DNA of 64,000 nucleotides. Source: Maribacter sedimenticola. GTDB lineage: Bacteria; Bacteroidota; Bacteroidia; Flavobacteriales; Flavobacteriaceae. The translations under genes were made by a program, and so were the position numbers. The stretch covers positions 310,001 to 374,000 of the forward strand of contig NZ_FZNV01000003.1 of the NCBI RefSeq assembly GCF_900188415.1, in the 5' to 3' direction. The notes beneath the pieces were generated by a model. It was not told where the DNA came from, ran no database searches, and saw nothing but the letters and a program-made list of their open reading frames with translations. Below, one piece after another: positions 1-8,285 of the stretch (positions are counted from its first letter, which is position 1; each line of letters opens with the position of its first letter).

Positions 1-30
1 CTTAATTTCTTTTGGAATACCAACGATCAT
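1..30 (-). CDS. AlaDH/PNT-family dehydrogenase, N-terminal fragment (probable alanine dehydrogenase)
   Basis: Only the first ten codons lie in the window; the gene runs off the left edge. Read on the minus strand from the ATG at 30-28 they give MIVGIPKEIK, the usual beginning of alanine dehydrogenase (NAD-dependent L-alanine to pyruvate plus ammonia). It also resembles the start of the related transhydrogenase alpha subunit. The spacer upstream holds a good TAnnTTTG box and several CCCCTA repeats. Ten residues are too few to separate the two families. Confidence 0.55.
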   Translation of the reverse strand, partial: MIVGIPKEIK

Positions 31-82
31 GATGTTATCATTTTATGTTATACCACAAAATTGAAACTAATTATACACATAT

Positions 83-90
83 CAAACATA
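83..90 (-). promoter_or_regulatory. -7 promoter box for the AlaDH-like gene
   Basis: On the minus strand this reads TATGTTTG, a full match to the Bacteroidota -7 consensus TAnnTTTG. It lies 52 bases upstream of the ATG at 30. I see no clear TTG at the usual -33 distance, so support comes from the -7 box and its position. Confidence 0.45.
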
Positions 91-97
91 AAATCGA

Positions 98-212
98 TAA
101 AATGTAGGGGTTATATGTTTAAATAAGTAATTATATTGAATATACCCCCTAAATTTTTAGGGGGTAAACTTAACTAAAATGAAATAAATTATGCTGAACC
201 CCCTATATTTTA
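98..212. repeat. Cluster of four CCCCTA-type repeats, two forming a perfect palindrome
   Basis: A motif close to CCCCCTAnATTTTA occurs four times. It is at 98-110 (minus, CCCCTACATTTTA), at 145-159 (plus), at 150-164 (minus) and at 199-212 (plus, CCCCCTATATTTTA). The middle two copies overlap as a 24-bp palindrome with 11-bp perfect arms at 143-153 and 156-166. No U-run follows on either strand, so it is unlikely to be a terminator. Its place just upstream of a promoter box for the gene at the left edge suggests regulator binding sites. Confidence 0.5.
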
Positions 213-371
213 AAAAATTCTGATGAATTGATGATAAGTATAAATGTAACTATTGTAACAAACCACAATCGTTAAACCCAATAAAATAAACGGCACTTTC
301 ACGGAATAACAACTCTACGCTTAACGTTATATGGGCCGTCTTTTTGTTTAGCGCAACTATGAAAAAAAACA
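213..371. other. Non-coding spacer, possible decayed repeat
   Basis: No gene is supported here. The segment contains ATTGTAACAAA near 254 and a weak ACGGC...GCCGT pairing between about 290 and 337. This vaguely recalls the TTGTTACAACAA-containing element near 26.25 kb. The likeness is slight and may be chance. Confidence 0.25.
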
Positions 372-457
372 AAAACGTCATTACGGGATTACGAAGCAAT
401 CTGCTAAATCCCAGTTGAGGACTTACTGACCACATCTTTTCGCCGTAATGACGTTTT
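372..457. repeat. Inverted-repeat extragenic element downstream of leuS
   Basis: A perfect 15-bp inverted repeat (AAAACGTCATTACGG at 372-386, complement at 443-457) encloses a 56-base loop. The left arm continues as GATTACGAAGCAATC. Together this resembles the CGTCATTGCGA...CGAAGCAATC family of interspersed palindromic repeats that I recall from many Bacteroidota genomes. It lies 12 bases beyond the leuS stop codon. It has no U-run and no coding content. Confidence 0.6.
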
Positions 458-468
458 ACAAATAAGTA

Positions 469-3450
469 TTACCCTACGATATTTACAATCTTACCGGGTA
501 TTACAATTACTTTCTTAGGTTCACGCCCTTGTAATTGCTGTTGTGTTTTTTCGTTGGCCATGACCGCTGCCTCAATTTCATCTTTGGACAAATCCAAGGA
601 AAGCTCCATGGTAAATTTCATTTTACCGTTAAACGAGATAGGATACTCCTTGCTACTTTCCTTTAAGTATTTTTCCTCGAATTTTGGAAAGGGTGCCGTT
701 GCAATGGACTCCGTATGGCCCAATTTACTCCAAAGTTCTTCTGCTATATGGGGAGCATAAGGTGATACCAATATGATCAATGCTTCTAACACTTCCTTAT
801 TTGCGCATTTTTGCGCAGACAGTTCATTAACGGCAATCATGAATGTAGATACTGAAGTGTTGAAGGAAAAGTTCTCAATATCTTCCTGAACCTTTTTAAT
901 GGTTTTATGCAAAGTCTTCAACGCCTCTTTTGAGGGTTCTTCCTGACCATTATCCTGTGAACCATCTATAAACGGCGCATATAACTTCCATAATTTTTTC
1001 AAGAAACCATGGGTACCTGTTATCCCTGCAGTATTCCAAGGTTTGGATTGTTCCAAAGGACCCAAGAACATTTCATACAAGCGTAGACTGTCTGCTCCAT
1101 ATTCTTCACATATGGCATCGGGGTTTACAACATTAAATTTGGATTTGGACATTTTTTCAACCTCACGACCTACTTTAAATGTACCGTCATCCTCAGTAAT
1201 AAATTCCGCATCCGCATATTCCTCTCTCCACTTTTTGAAACCATCAATATCCAATTCATCCGATGCGTTTACCAATGATACATCTGCGTGTATGGGGACA
1301 ACTTGATTTAACCTCAATTCCGCCTTTGCTAACTTATTATCAAAATAACCGTCAAGCCTATTTTTTAAATTTGCATTAAACTCATTTAACAATTCAGCCG
1401 AATTCCTTAATTGAGAAAACAAACTGAATGAAATATAAACCTGATTCATTTTCTGCTCATCAAAGCCTAAATCAGCACTTCTACCTTCAAAACCAAATGT
1501 TGTAGGCGACAATCGATGCACAAAAGCACTTGTCCCCGTAATCATACCTTGGTTGATCAGCTTTTTCGCGAACTCATCTTTGGGCACCAAACCTTTATCG
1601 AACATGAATTTTTGCCAGAAACGGCTATACAACAAATGCCCGGTTGCGTGCTCACTTCCTCCAATATACAAATCTACATCCTCCCAATAATCAATGGCTT
1701 TCTTTGAAAAAATCTCATCATTATTATTTGGGTCCATATACCTATTAAAGTATTGGGAACTACCTGCCCAACCCGGCATGGTATTCAACTCCAGCGGAAA
1801 AACTGTTGTATGATCAATCTTACTATTTGCCACTACCTTATTCGCTACGGTATCCCACGCCCAAACCTCGGCATTGCCCAAAGGCGGCTCTCCGGTTTCG
1901 GTGGGCAAGTACTTTTCAACTTCGGGCAACTCAATGGGCAGATGTTCTTTTGCAATCATCTGTGGCATACCATCTACATAATACACCGGGAAAGGTTCCC
2001 CCCAATATCTTTGGCGACTAAATACGGCATCGCGAAGCCTATAATTTACCTTGCCTTTTCCTTGACCTAATTTTTCCAATTCAAATATGGCACGCTTTAC
2101 CGCTTTCTTATAGGGCAAGCCGTTTAAAAAATCAGAATTGGCAATTATGGTTTTATCCTTATCCGCAAATGCTTCTTCAGAAATATCAATTCCTTCAAAA
2201 ATATTGGGAATTGGCAGGTTAAAATGTTTGGCAAAATCATAATCCCGTTGATCTCCACAAGGTACAGACATTACAGCACCGGTACCATAACCAGCCAATA
2301 CGTAATCCCCGATCCAGATCGGAATAGGCTCTTTTGTAAATGGATGCTCCGCATAGGCACCCGTAAATGCACCGGATATGGTTTTTACATCGGCCATACG
2401 GTCGCGCTCAGAACGTTTTGCCGTAGCTTCTATATATGCCTCTACCTCGTCCTTATACTCTGCTGTTGTAATTTTGCCCACCAATTCATGTTCCGGAGCC
2501 AAGGTCATAAAAGAAACTCCGAAAATAGTATCGGGTCTAGTCGTAAACACTTCTATGGTTTCATCGTGCCCATTGACGTTGAAAATTGCCGAAGCTCCTT
2601 CACTCCTGCCGATCCAATTGGTCTGGGAATCCTTTAACGGCTGTGGCCAATCTATGGTATCCAAACCATCTAACAACCGCTGGGCATAGGCAGAAATACG
2701 CATACTCCACTGGGTCATCTTTTTACGAACTACCGGGTGACCGCCACGTTCCGATACTCCGTTTACAATTTCGTCATTTGCCAATACCGTTCCCAATGCC
2801 GGACACCAGTTTACCTCGGTATCCGCCAAGTATGTCAACCTATATTTTAATAGTATTTCTTGCTTTTCCACCTCTGAAAAAGCGGTCCAATCTTCCGCTG
2901 AAAAAACAGCAATATCATCATCGCATACGGCATTTATATTGGCATTACCTTCTGTCTCCAATATAGCGATCAAGGTATCTATATCTTCTGCCTTATCCGT
3001 ATCCTTATTATACCAAGAATTAAAGATCTGGATAAAGATCCACTGGGTCCATTTATAATATTCAGGACTGGACGTACGCACCTCCCTGCTCCAATCAAAA
3101 GAAAAGCCCAACTGATCTAATTGCCTCCTATAGGTTTTAATGTTCGCCGCCGTAGTTATGGCAGGATGCTGCCCGGTCTGTATGGCATACTGCTCCGCTG
3201 GTAATCCAAAAGAATCATACCCTTGTGGGTGCAATACGTTAAAACCTTGATGCCTTTTATAACGTGCATAAATATCACTGGCTATATACCCCAATGGGTG
3301 TCCAACGTGCAGACCTGCACCTGATGGATAAGGGAACATATCCAACACATAGAATTTTTTCTTATCAGAATTGTTCTCCGCCCTAAAGGTTTGGTTTTCT
3401 GCCCAATATTTTTGCCACTTGGCCTCAATTTCGTTGAAATTGTATTGCAT
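469..3450 (-). CDS. leuS: Leucyl-tRNA synthetase
   Basis: Class I aminoacyl-tRNA synthetase that charges tRNA-Leu in the cytoplasm. The HIGH motif appears as HVGH at residues 48-51, and the KMSKS loop (EKMSKSKFN) is near residue 765. The CP1 editing region (TTRPDTIFG) lies between them, and the C-terminal anticodon-binding and tail region ends VIPGKIVNIVG. I chose the ATG at 3450 (MQYNFNEIEAKW, 993 residues) because it matches the usual LeuS N-terminus. An in-frame start 15 codons upstream adds only unconserved sequence. The protein is longer than the roughly 860 residues of E. coli LeuS, as I recall is usual in Bacteroidota. It is transcribed alone; no operon partner lies nearby. Confidence 0.97.
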   Translation of the reverse strand: MQYNFNEIEAKWQKYWAENQTFRAENNSDKKKFYVLDMFPYPSGAGLHVGHPLGYIASDIYARYKRHQGFNVLHPQGYDSFGLPAEQYAIQTGQHPAITTAANIKTYRRQLDQLGFSFDWSREVRTSSPEYYKWTQWIFIQIFNSWYNKDTDKAEDIDTLIAILETEGNANINAVCDDDIAVFSAEDWTAFSEVEKQEILLKYRLTYLADTEVNWCPALGTVLANDEIVNGVSERGGHPVVRKKMTQWSMRISAYAQRLLDGLDTIDWPQPLKDSQTNWIGRSEGASAIFNVNGHDETIEVFTTRPDTIFGVSFMTLAPEHELVGKITTAEYKDEVEAYIEATAKRSERDRMADVKTISGAFTGAYAEHPFTKEPIPIWIGDYVLAGYGTGAVMSVPCGDQRDYDFAKHFNLPIPNIFEGIDISEEAFADKDKTIIANSDFLNGLPYKKAVKRAIFELEKLGQGKGKVNYRLRDAVFSRQRYWGEPFPVYYVDGMPQMIAKEHLPIELPEVEKYLPTETGEPPLGNAEVWAWDTVANKVVANSKIDHTTVFPLELNTMPGWAGSSQYFNRYMDPNNNDEIFSKKAIDYWEDVDLYIGGSEHATGHLLYSRFWQKFMFDKGLVPKDEFAKKLINQGMITGTSAFVHRLSPTTFGFEGRSADLGFDEQKMNQVYISFSLFSQLRNSAELLNEFNANLKNRLDGYFDNKLAKAELRLNQVVPIHADVSLVNASDELDIDGFKKWREEYADAEFITEDDGTFKVGREVEKMSKSKFNVVNPDAICEEYGADSLRLYEMFLGPLEQSKPWNTAGITGTHGFLKKLWKLYAPFIDGSQDNGQEEPSKEALKTLHKTIKKVQEDIENFSFNTSVSTFMIAVNELSAQKCANKEVLEALIILVSPYAPHIAEELWSKLGHTESIATAPFPKFEEKYLKESSKEYPISFNGKMKFTMELSLDLSKDEIEAAVMANEKTQQQLQGREPKKVIVIPGKIVNIVG

Positions 3451-3476
3451 GATTTTAACTTCTTTGCTGTAAGTCG

Positions 3477-3484
3477 CAAAAATA
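3477..3484 (-). promoter_or_regulatory. -7 promoter box for leuS
   Basis: The minus strand reads TATTTTTG, matching TAnnTTTG, 26 bases upstream of the chosen leuS ATG. This supports the start at 3450, because the longer start at 3495 would lie upstream of the transcript start. No clear -33 TTG was found. Confidence 0.4.
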
Positions 3485-3563
3485 GGTGGAATCAACGAGA
3501 GTTAAAAAGATATTGGAAATAACAGTGCTCTCATGATTTCCAAACTAGGCTATGGCAGTGATG

Positions 3564-3571
3564 TAAATTTG
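3564..3571 (+). promoter_or_regulatory. -7 promoter box for the T9SS cargo gene
   Basis: TAAATTTG matches the TAnnTTTG consensus. It ends 13 bases before the GTG at 3585, leaving a 5-10 base leader. No clear -33 TTG is present. Confidence 0.35.
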
Positions 3572-3584
3572 GTATCTTAGGATC

Positions 3585-5462
3585 GTGAAAACAAAATGTC
3601 CCAAAATATTTTTTTCCTTCATAACGCTACTTTGCCTATCTAACACGGTACTCCAAGCACAACTAGGCTTTTGCGGAGGTAGCTCCGGAGACCCAATATT
3701 TACTGAGGATTTTGGATCCGGAACCACAGACGGACCGGCGCTTCCTGCAGGTACAACATCCTATAATTTTACCACGGGAACACCCAATGACGGAGATTAT
3801 ACCATATCTAGCACCACCAATTATTTTGATTGGATTTCCGTACAGGACCATACGCCGGGAGACACCAATGGAAAGTCATTCATTGTCAACGCAAGCTTCA
3901 CCGCCGGGGAGTTCTACCAAAGACAGGTCATGGGTCTATGCGAAAATACCACCTATGAATTTTCATCATGGCTTATCAATTTACAATCTATAGGAAGTTG
4001 TGAAGGCAATAGCATACCAGTTAACGTAAGATTTCAGATTTGGGATGAAACGGATACCAATTTATTGGCGCAGGGAGATACCGGAAGTATTACAGCAAAT
4101 TCCAATACGGAATGGCAACAATATGCCTTGGTTTTTACCACTGAACCCGGACAAACCTCGGTTATTCTTAAGATGAGGAACAATAGCAACGGAGGTTGTG
4201 GTAACGACCTGGCCATTGATGATATTGTCTTTAAATCTTGTGGGGACAACGTTACCGTAAGCACCAATTCCGCCGAAGAAAGTTTAACCATATGTGAAGA
4301 CCAAGGCAGCGTAACAAGTACCATTATTGCCACACCGGATAATTCTATTTTCTCTACCCATGCCTATCAATGGCAACAAAGTAACGATCAACAACTATGG
4401 TCGGATATCCCTAATGAAACCAGCAATACGTTGTCAACCCCACCCATAACGGAAACCACGTATTACAGGGTAAAAATTGCGGAAGATCCCATAAATGTCA
4501 ACAATGACCTTTGCAATATTGTGTCCAATGTATTTGATATTATAGTGCAAACTATACCCAATGCTCCTATTAGTAATGGGAATGTTACTATTTGCCAAGG
4601 TGAAACCGGTATTCTTACCGCCACTACCGTTAATGGATATACCGTGAACTGGTATGACCAGCCTACCGGTGGCTCCTTATTATTGGAGGACTCCATGAAT
4701 TTTGAAACAGAACTTGCAGGCACCTATTATGCCGAAGCCGTATCAACAACTATAACTTGTTCCTCAACTTCTAGAACGGCCATTTCATTAACCGTAAACC
4801 AACCTCCTAATGTACAGGATGAAACCGTTACTTTTTGCGAGGGAACCATGGCCATCTTAACCGCCAATATGGACAATGCCAACTATGAATGGAACACAGG
4901 GGCAACTACCCAGGAAATTACAACAGACACCCCAGGGATATATACGGTCCTAATAACTGACAGTAACGGTTGCTCCGCAACCAAAACGATTACCGCAGAA
5001 CAGATAGACCTGCCTATAATAAGCACTATTAGATCCAACGGACCATCTATTGAAATCACTATAGAAAATGAAGGAGAGTTTGAGTACTCCCTAGACGGAT
5101 TTAATTATCAAAACAGTCCGGTTTTTGAAGCTGTAAATGGGGGAAATTATACCATATATGTTAGGGATACATTTAACTGCGGAGTGGTTACAGCAAGTTT
5201 CGACCATTTGGTAATCCCTTCTTTTTTTACACCAAATGGAGATAACGTAAATGATGTATTTGAGCTTGAAGGAACAAATGCCTTCCCCAACCTAACCATA
5301 TCCATTTTTGACCGTTATGGCAAATTATTGAAATTCGCCAATTCCGATGCCGCTTATTGGGATGGGACTTTTCAAGGAAAACAAATGCCATCAGATGATT
5401 ATTGGTATAAGATCATTGCTGGAAGTATACAAATTGACGGACACTTTACACTGAAACGTTAA
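3585..5462 (+). CDS. Secreted Ig-like protein with T9SS type B C-terminal sorting domain
   Basis: Predicted exported cargo of the gliding-linked type IX secretion system. The GTG start gives an N-terminal signal peptide of about 25 residues ending near VLQAQ. An N-terminal beta-rich region with several cysteines follows. Next come two or three Ig-like CHU_C-type modules, each opening with a pattern such as VTICQGETG or VTFCEGTMA. The last 80 residues contain FFTPNGDNVND, FDRYGKLL, WDG and DGHFTLKR, the hallmarks of the gliding-motility-associated C-terminal domain (TIGR04131-like). Type B cargo is often retained at the surface or needs a PorP-like partner, and none is adjacent. The substrate is unknown; the N-terminal region could bind carbohydrate, but that is a guess. 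Confidence 0.85.
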   Translation: MKTKCPKIFFSFITLLCLSNTVLQAQLGFCGGSSGDPIFTEDFGSGTTDGPALPAGTTSYNFTTGTPNDGDYTISSTTNYFDWISVQDHTPGDTNGKSFIVNASFTAGEFYQRQVMGLCENTTYEFSSWLINLQSIGSCEGNSIPVNVRFQIWDETDTNLLAQGDTGSITANSNTEWQQYALVFTTEPGQTSVILKMRNNSNGGCGNDLAIDDIVFKSCGDNVTVSTNSAEESLTICEDQGSVTSTIIATPDNSIFSTHAYQWQQSNDQQLWSDIPNETSNTLSTPPITETTYYRVKIAEDPINVNNDLCNIVSNVFDIIVQTIPNAPISNGNVTICQGETGILTATTVNGYTVNWYDQPTGGSLLLEDSMNFETELAGTYYAEAVSTTITCSSTSRTAISLTVNQPPNVQDETVTFCEGTMAILTANMDNANYEWNTGATTQEITTDTPGIYTVLITDSNGCSATKTITAEQIDLPIISTIRSNGPSIEITIENEGEFEYSLDGFNYQNSPVFEAVNGGNYTIYVRDTFNCGVVTASFDHLVIPSFFTPNGDNVNDVFELEGTNAFPNLTISIFDRYGKLLKFANSDAAYWDGTFQGKQMPSDDYWYKIIAGSIQIDGHFTLKR

Positions 5463-5528
5463 CAGGTTGAAAATTTCAAGCTGCATTTAACTTTACTTTG
5501 CTATTTTTACTGCACTTTTAAGTGCTAT

Positions 5529-6407
5529 ATGGCGAACTCTTTTGAAAATTATCAACGACGTAAACTAATCTCATCATACTTTTCCGTAGTGCTAAGTATT
5601 GCTTTGGTACTGTTTTTATTAGGTATCTTGGGCCTTTTGGTATTAAATACCAAAAAATTGGCCGATCGCTCAAAGGAACAAATTACTATTTCCGTCTTCC
5701 TAAAAGAGAATACCAAGGAGATTGAAGTAGAACAACTTCAAAAAACCTTGGCCATGTCAGAATATACCAAATCGTCTACCTATGTCTCCAAGGAAGAGGC
5801 CGCAAAACAACATAGTGAAGATATTGGAGAGGATTTTGTGGACTATCTAGGATACAACCCTCTAAAAAATTCCATTGATGTAAAATTGAAAGCCGATTTC
5901 GTGACCGCAGAAAAAGTGGAGGAAATTGCTGCTACGCTTGCTGAAAAAAGTTTTGTGGACGAAGTCAGTTATGACCGTGTTTTGGTCAGTATGGTAGCTA
6001 AAAGTGTAGAGCAAATTGGTTTTTGGATCTTGGTAGCCAGTGCCATATTTACTTTTATTGCCGTACTATTGATCAACAGCTCCATAAGATTGTCCATCTA
6101 TTCCAAAAGGTTCATCATCAAGACCATGCAAATGGTAGGGGCCACAAAGACTTTTATCAGAAGACCTTTTATTTGGCAAAACATTAAACTGGGTATGATC
6201 GGCGCTGCAATTGCCTTATTGGCCATTGCCGGAGTCGTCTATTATTTAAATACCAATTTTCAGGATTTTGGGCTTTTTGACGAACCATACATTTTAATCA
6301 TCCTTTTTGTCAGTGTATTTCTTTTGGGTATCCTTATTTCGTTCATCAGCACGTATTTTGCGACCCAACGTTTCCTAAACCTTAGAACCGACGAATTATA
6401 TTATTAA
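5529..6407 (+). CDS. ftsX: Cell division protein FtsX
   Basis: Permease half of the FtsEX complex, which in other bacteria couples division to septal peptidoglycan hydrolases. At 292 residues it has the family layout: a cytoplasmic N-terminus (FENYQRRKLISSYFSVVLS), TM1 near 17-40, and a periplasmic domain of about 130 residues (ITISVFLKEN, FVDYLGYNPLKNSIDV). Three further membrane segments follow, with the MQMVGATKTFIRRPF motif after TM2. ftsE is not in the window. It heads a tight plus-strand group with the DUF3098 gene (9-base gap), uppP and truB, an order I recall from other flavobacteria. This suggests joint expression of division and envelope-precursor genes. Confidence 0.93.
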   Translation: MANSFENYQRRKLISSYFSVVLSIALVLFLLGILGLLVLNTKKLADRSKEQITISVFLKENTKEIEVEQLQKTLAMSEYTKSSTYVSKEEAAKQHSEDIGEDFVDYLGYNPLKNSIDVKLKADFVTAEKVEEIAATLAEKSFVDEVSYDRVLVSMVAKSVEQIGFWILVASAIFTFIAVLLINSSIRLSIYSKRFIIKTMQMVGATKTFIRRPFIWQNIKLGMIGAAIALLAIAGVVYYLNTNFQDFGLFDEPYILIILFVSVFLLGILISFISTYFATQRFLNLRTDELYY

Positions 6408-6416
6408 ATTTGCGCC

Positions 6417-6680
6417 ATGAGTAAAAAGAACAAAGTAGAACAACCGCCTAAACAGGAGTTTATCTTTCAAAAGAAGAATTACACGTTTATGTTCATAGGC
6501 ATTGCTTGTATCGCATTAGGTTTTATATTAATGAGCGGAGGAGGAAGTGACGACCCCAATGTATTCAATCCGGAAATATATAATTTTAGGAGAATTCGTT
6601 TGGCCCCTACTTTAGTGTTGATTGGCCTAGGCATTGAAATCTACGCAATCTTACTGAACCCACACAAAAAGAAAGCATAA
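6417..6680 (+). CDS. DUF3098 family small membrane protein
   Basis: An 87-residue protein with a short basic N-terminus (MSKKNKVEQPPKQEF), two membrane helices (about 24-42 and 62-80) and a conserved linker containing the VFNPEIYNFRRI segment, typical of DUF3098. Its function is not known. It sits between ftsX and uppP and directly abuts the uppP start, so it may work in envelope biogenesis or division. That is inferred from position only. Confidence 0.85.
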   Translation: MSKKNKVEQPPKQEFIFQKKNYTFMFIGIACIALGFILMSGGGSDDPNVFNPEIYNFRRIRLAPTLVLIGLGIEIYAILLNPHKKKA

Positions 6681-7478
6681 TTGGATACTTTAGATGCTAT
6701 ACTGCTCGGGATCATTCAAGGATTGACCGAGTTCTTACCCGTATCATCAAGCGGTCATTTGGAATTGGGCAAAGCAATACTTGGTGATAATTCCTTACAG
6801 GAAGAGAGTTTATTGTTCACCGTTGTCCTACATTTTGCAACTGCGCTTAGTACCATAGTTGTGTTCAGAAAGGATATTTGGGAAATTATAAGTGGATTGT
6901 TTCAATTTAAATGGAACGAAGAAAGTCAGTTTTCCGTAAAGATTATCATTTCCATGATACCGGCCGTCATTGTAGGCCTCTTTTTCGAGGAGCAACTAGA
7001 AGCATTTTTTGGCGGCAATATTAGATTTGTAGGCTTTATGTTGATCATAACCGCCGTATTACTTTATTTTGCAGATAAAGCCAAGGATACCCAAAAAAAA
7101 GTAAGTTTTGGAAACGCCTTTATTGTAGGCATATCTCAAGCAATTGCCATGCTACCGGGTATTTCAAGAAGTGGCGCTACAATTTCAACGTCCGTTCTAT
7201 TAGGGGTAGACAAATCCAAAGCGGCAAGATTTTCATTCTTGATGGTAGTTCCTCTAATTTTTGGCAAGATTGCCAAAGACCTAATGAGCGGGGATCTTAA
7301 CTTTACCGGAGAAAACAATGTTGCCATGGGTGCAGGGTTTATCGCCGCCTTTATAGCAGGTTTGGCCGCATGTACCTGGATGATCAAACTGGTACGTAAA
7401 AGCAAACTTTCCTATTTTGCCATCTACTGCCTTATCGTAGGATTAATTGCCGTGATTTACGGTTTTACCAACTCATAA
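6681..7478 (+). CDS. uppP: Undecaprenyl-diphosphate phosphatase
   Basis: Dephosphorylates undecaprenyl diphosphate to recycle the lipid carrier for peptidoglycan and polysaccharide synthesis. Loss or overexpression of this family affects bacitracin tolerance. The 265-residue, multi-helix protein has both family signatures: GLTEFLPVSSSGHL at the N-terminus, and PGISRSGATIS near residue 157. The start is a TTG immediately after the stop of the upstream DUF3098 gene, with no intervening base. It is well supported because the family N-terminus (DAILLGIIQGLTEF) begins right there. This arrangement implies translational coupling. Confidence 0.95.
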   Translation: MDTLDAILLGIIQGLTEFLPVSSSGHLELGKAILGDNSLQEESLLFTVVLHFATALSTIVVFRKDIWEIISGLFQFKWNEESQFSVKIIISMIPAVIVGLFFEEQLEAFFGGNIRFVGFMLIITAVLLYFADKAKDTQKKVSFGNAFIVGISQAIAMLPGISRSGATISTSVLLGVDKSKAARFSFLMVVPLIFGKIAKDLMSGDLNFTGENNVAMGAGFIAAFIAGLAACTWMIKLVRKSKLSYFAIYCLIVGLIAVIYGFTNS

Positions 7479-7507
7479 CACCCACCATAAACAAACCCAA
7501 AACCTAC

Positions 7508-8221
7508 ATGGAAAATTTAACGAAAGAAGATTTCCTAAACGGTAAGGTGTTATTGATCGATAAGCCTTTGGGATGGTCCTCTTTCCAGGCCGTAAATAAA
7601 TTAAAATGGGCCATTAGAAAAAAATTCAGTCTTAAGAAATTTAAAATTGGCCATGCCGGTACATTAGATCCATTGGCAACCGGACTTTTAATTATCTGCA
7701 CAGGTAAGTTCACCAAAAAAATTACCGAGTTTCAAGGTCAGGAAAAAGAATATACTGGCATTTTCACCCTAGGTGCTACAACACCTTCCTATGACTTGGA
7801 GACCGTTATTGATAACACTTACCCCACAGACCATATTTCACCGGCGTTGATTAAGGAGACCACCCACCAATTTATTGGGGAAATAGCGCAAGCACCCCCT
7901 GTATTCTCGGCATTAAAAAAGGATGGTAAGCGCCTGTATGAACTGGCTAGGGAGGGTAAGACCGTAGAAATTTCCAAACGTATTGTTACGATTAGGGAAT
8001 TTGAAATAACCAAAATTGATGACCTTAACGTTCATTTTAGAATTACATGTAGCAAAGGCACTTACATCCGTTCCATAGCCAATGATTTTGGCCTTGCACT
8101 AGGTTCAGGGGCACATTTATCTGCCCTAAGGAGAACCAAAATAGGTGATTTTAACGTAGATATAGCCCAAGACCCTATGATATTTGCCAATGTATTATTG
8201 GGCACCGAACATGGTTCTTGA
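7508..8221 (+). CDS. truB: tRNA pseudouridine(55) synthase TruB
   Basis: Makes pseudouridine 55 in the T-loop of tRNAs. The catalytic aspartate lies in GHAGTLDPLATGLL near residue 57. Other family motifs include KPLGWSSFQAV at the N-terminus and CSKGTYIRS near residue 180. At 237 residues it is the short form without a C-terminal PUA domain, as in many Bacteroidota. It is 29 bases downstream of uppP and probably in the same transcript. Confidence 0.94.
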   Translation: MENLTKEDFLNGKVLLIDKPLGWSSFQAVNKLKWAIRKKFSLKKFKIGHAGTLDPLATGLLIICTGKFTKKITEFQGQEKEYTGIFTLGATTPSYDLETVIDNTYPTDHISPALIKETTHQFIGEIAQAPPVFSALKKDGKRLYELAREGKTVEISKRIVTIREFEITKIDDLNVHFRITCSKGTYIRSIANDFGLALGSGAHLSALRRTKIGDFNVDIAQDPMIFANVLLGTEHGS

Positions 8222-8285
8222 ACGACTTTTAAGGATTAGGCATACGGGTTTTAAAATATTTTGGTATAATTGAGGTTATATTACC

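Noticed and set aside
143-166. Rho-independent terminator at the 24-bp palindrome
   Set aside because: No U-run follows on either strand, the loop is only two bases, and related motifs surround it, which fits an operator better.
250-435. A 61-codon minus-strand open frame in the spacer after leuS
   Set aside because: It overlaps the inverted-repeat element at 372-457, has no recognisable domain and has ordinary AT-rich composition.
3451-3495. A longer LeuS start 15 codons upstream
   Set aside because: The conserved LeuS N-terminus begins at MQYNFNEIEAKW, and the -7 box at 3477-3484 would lie inside the longer coding region.
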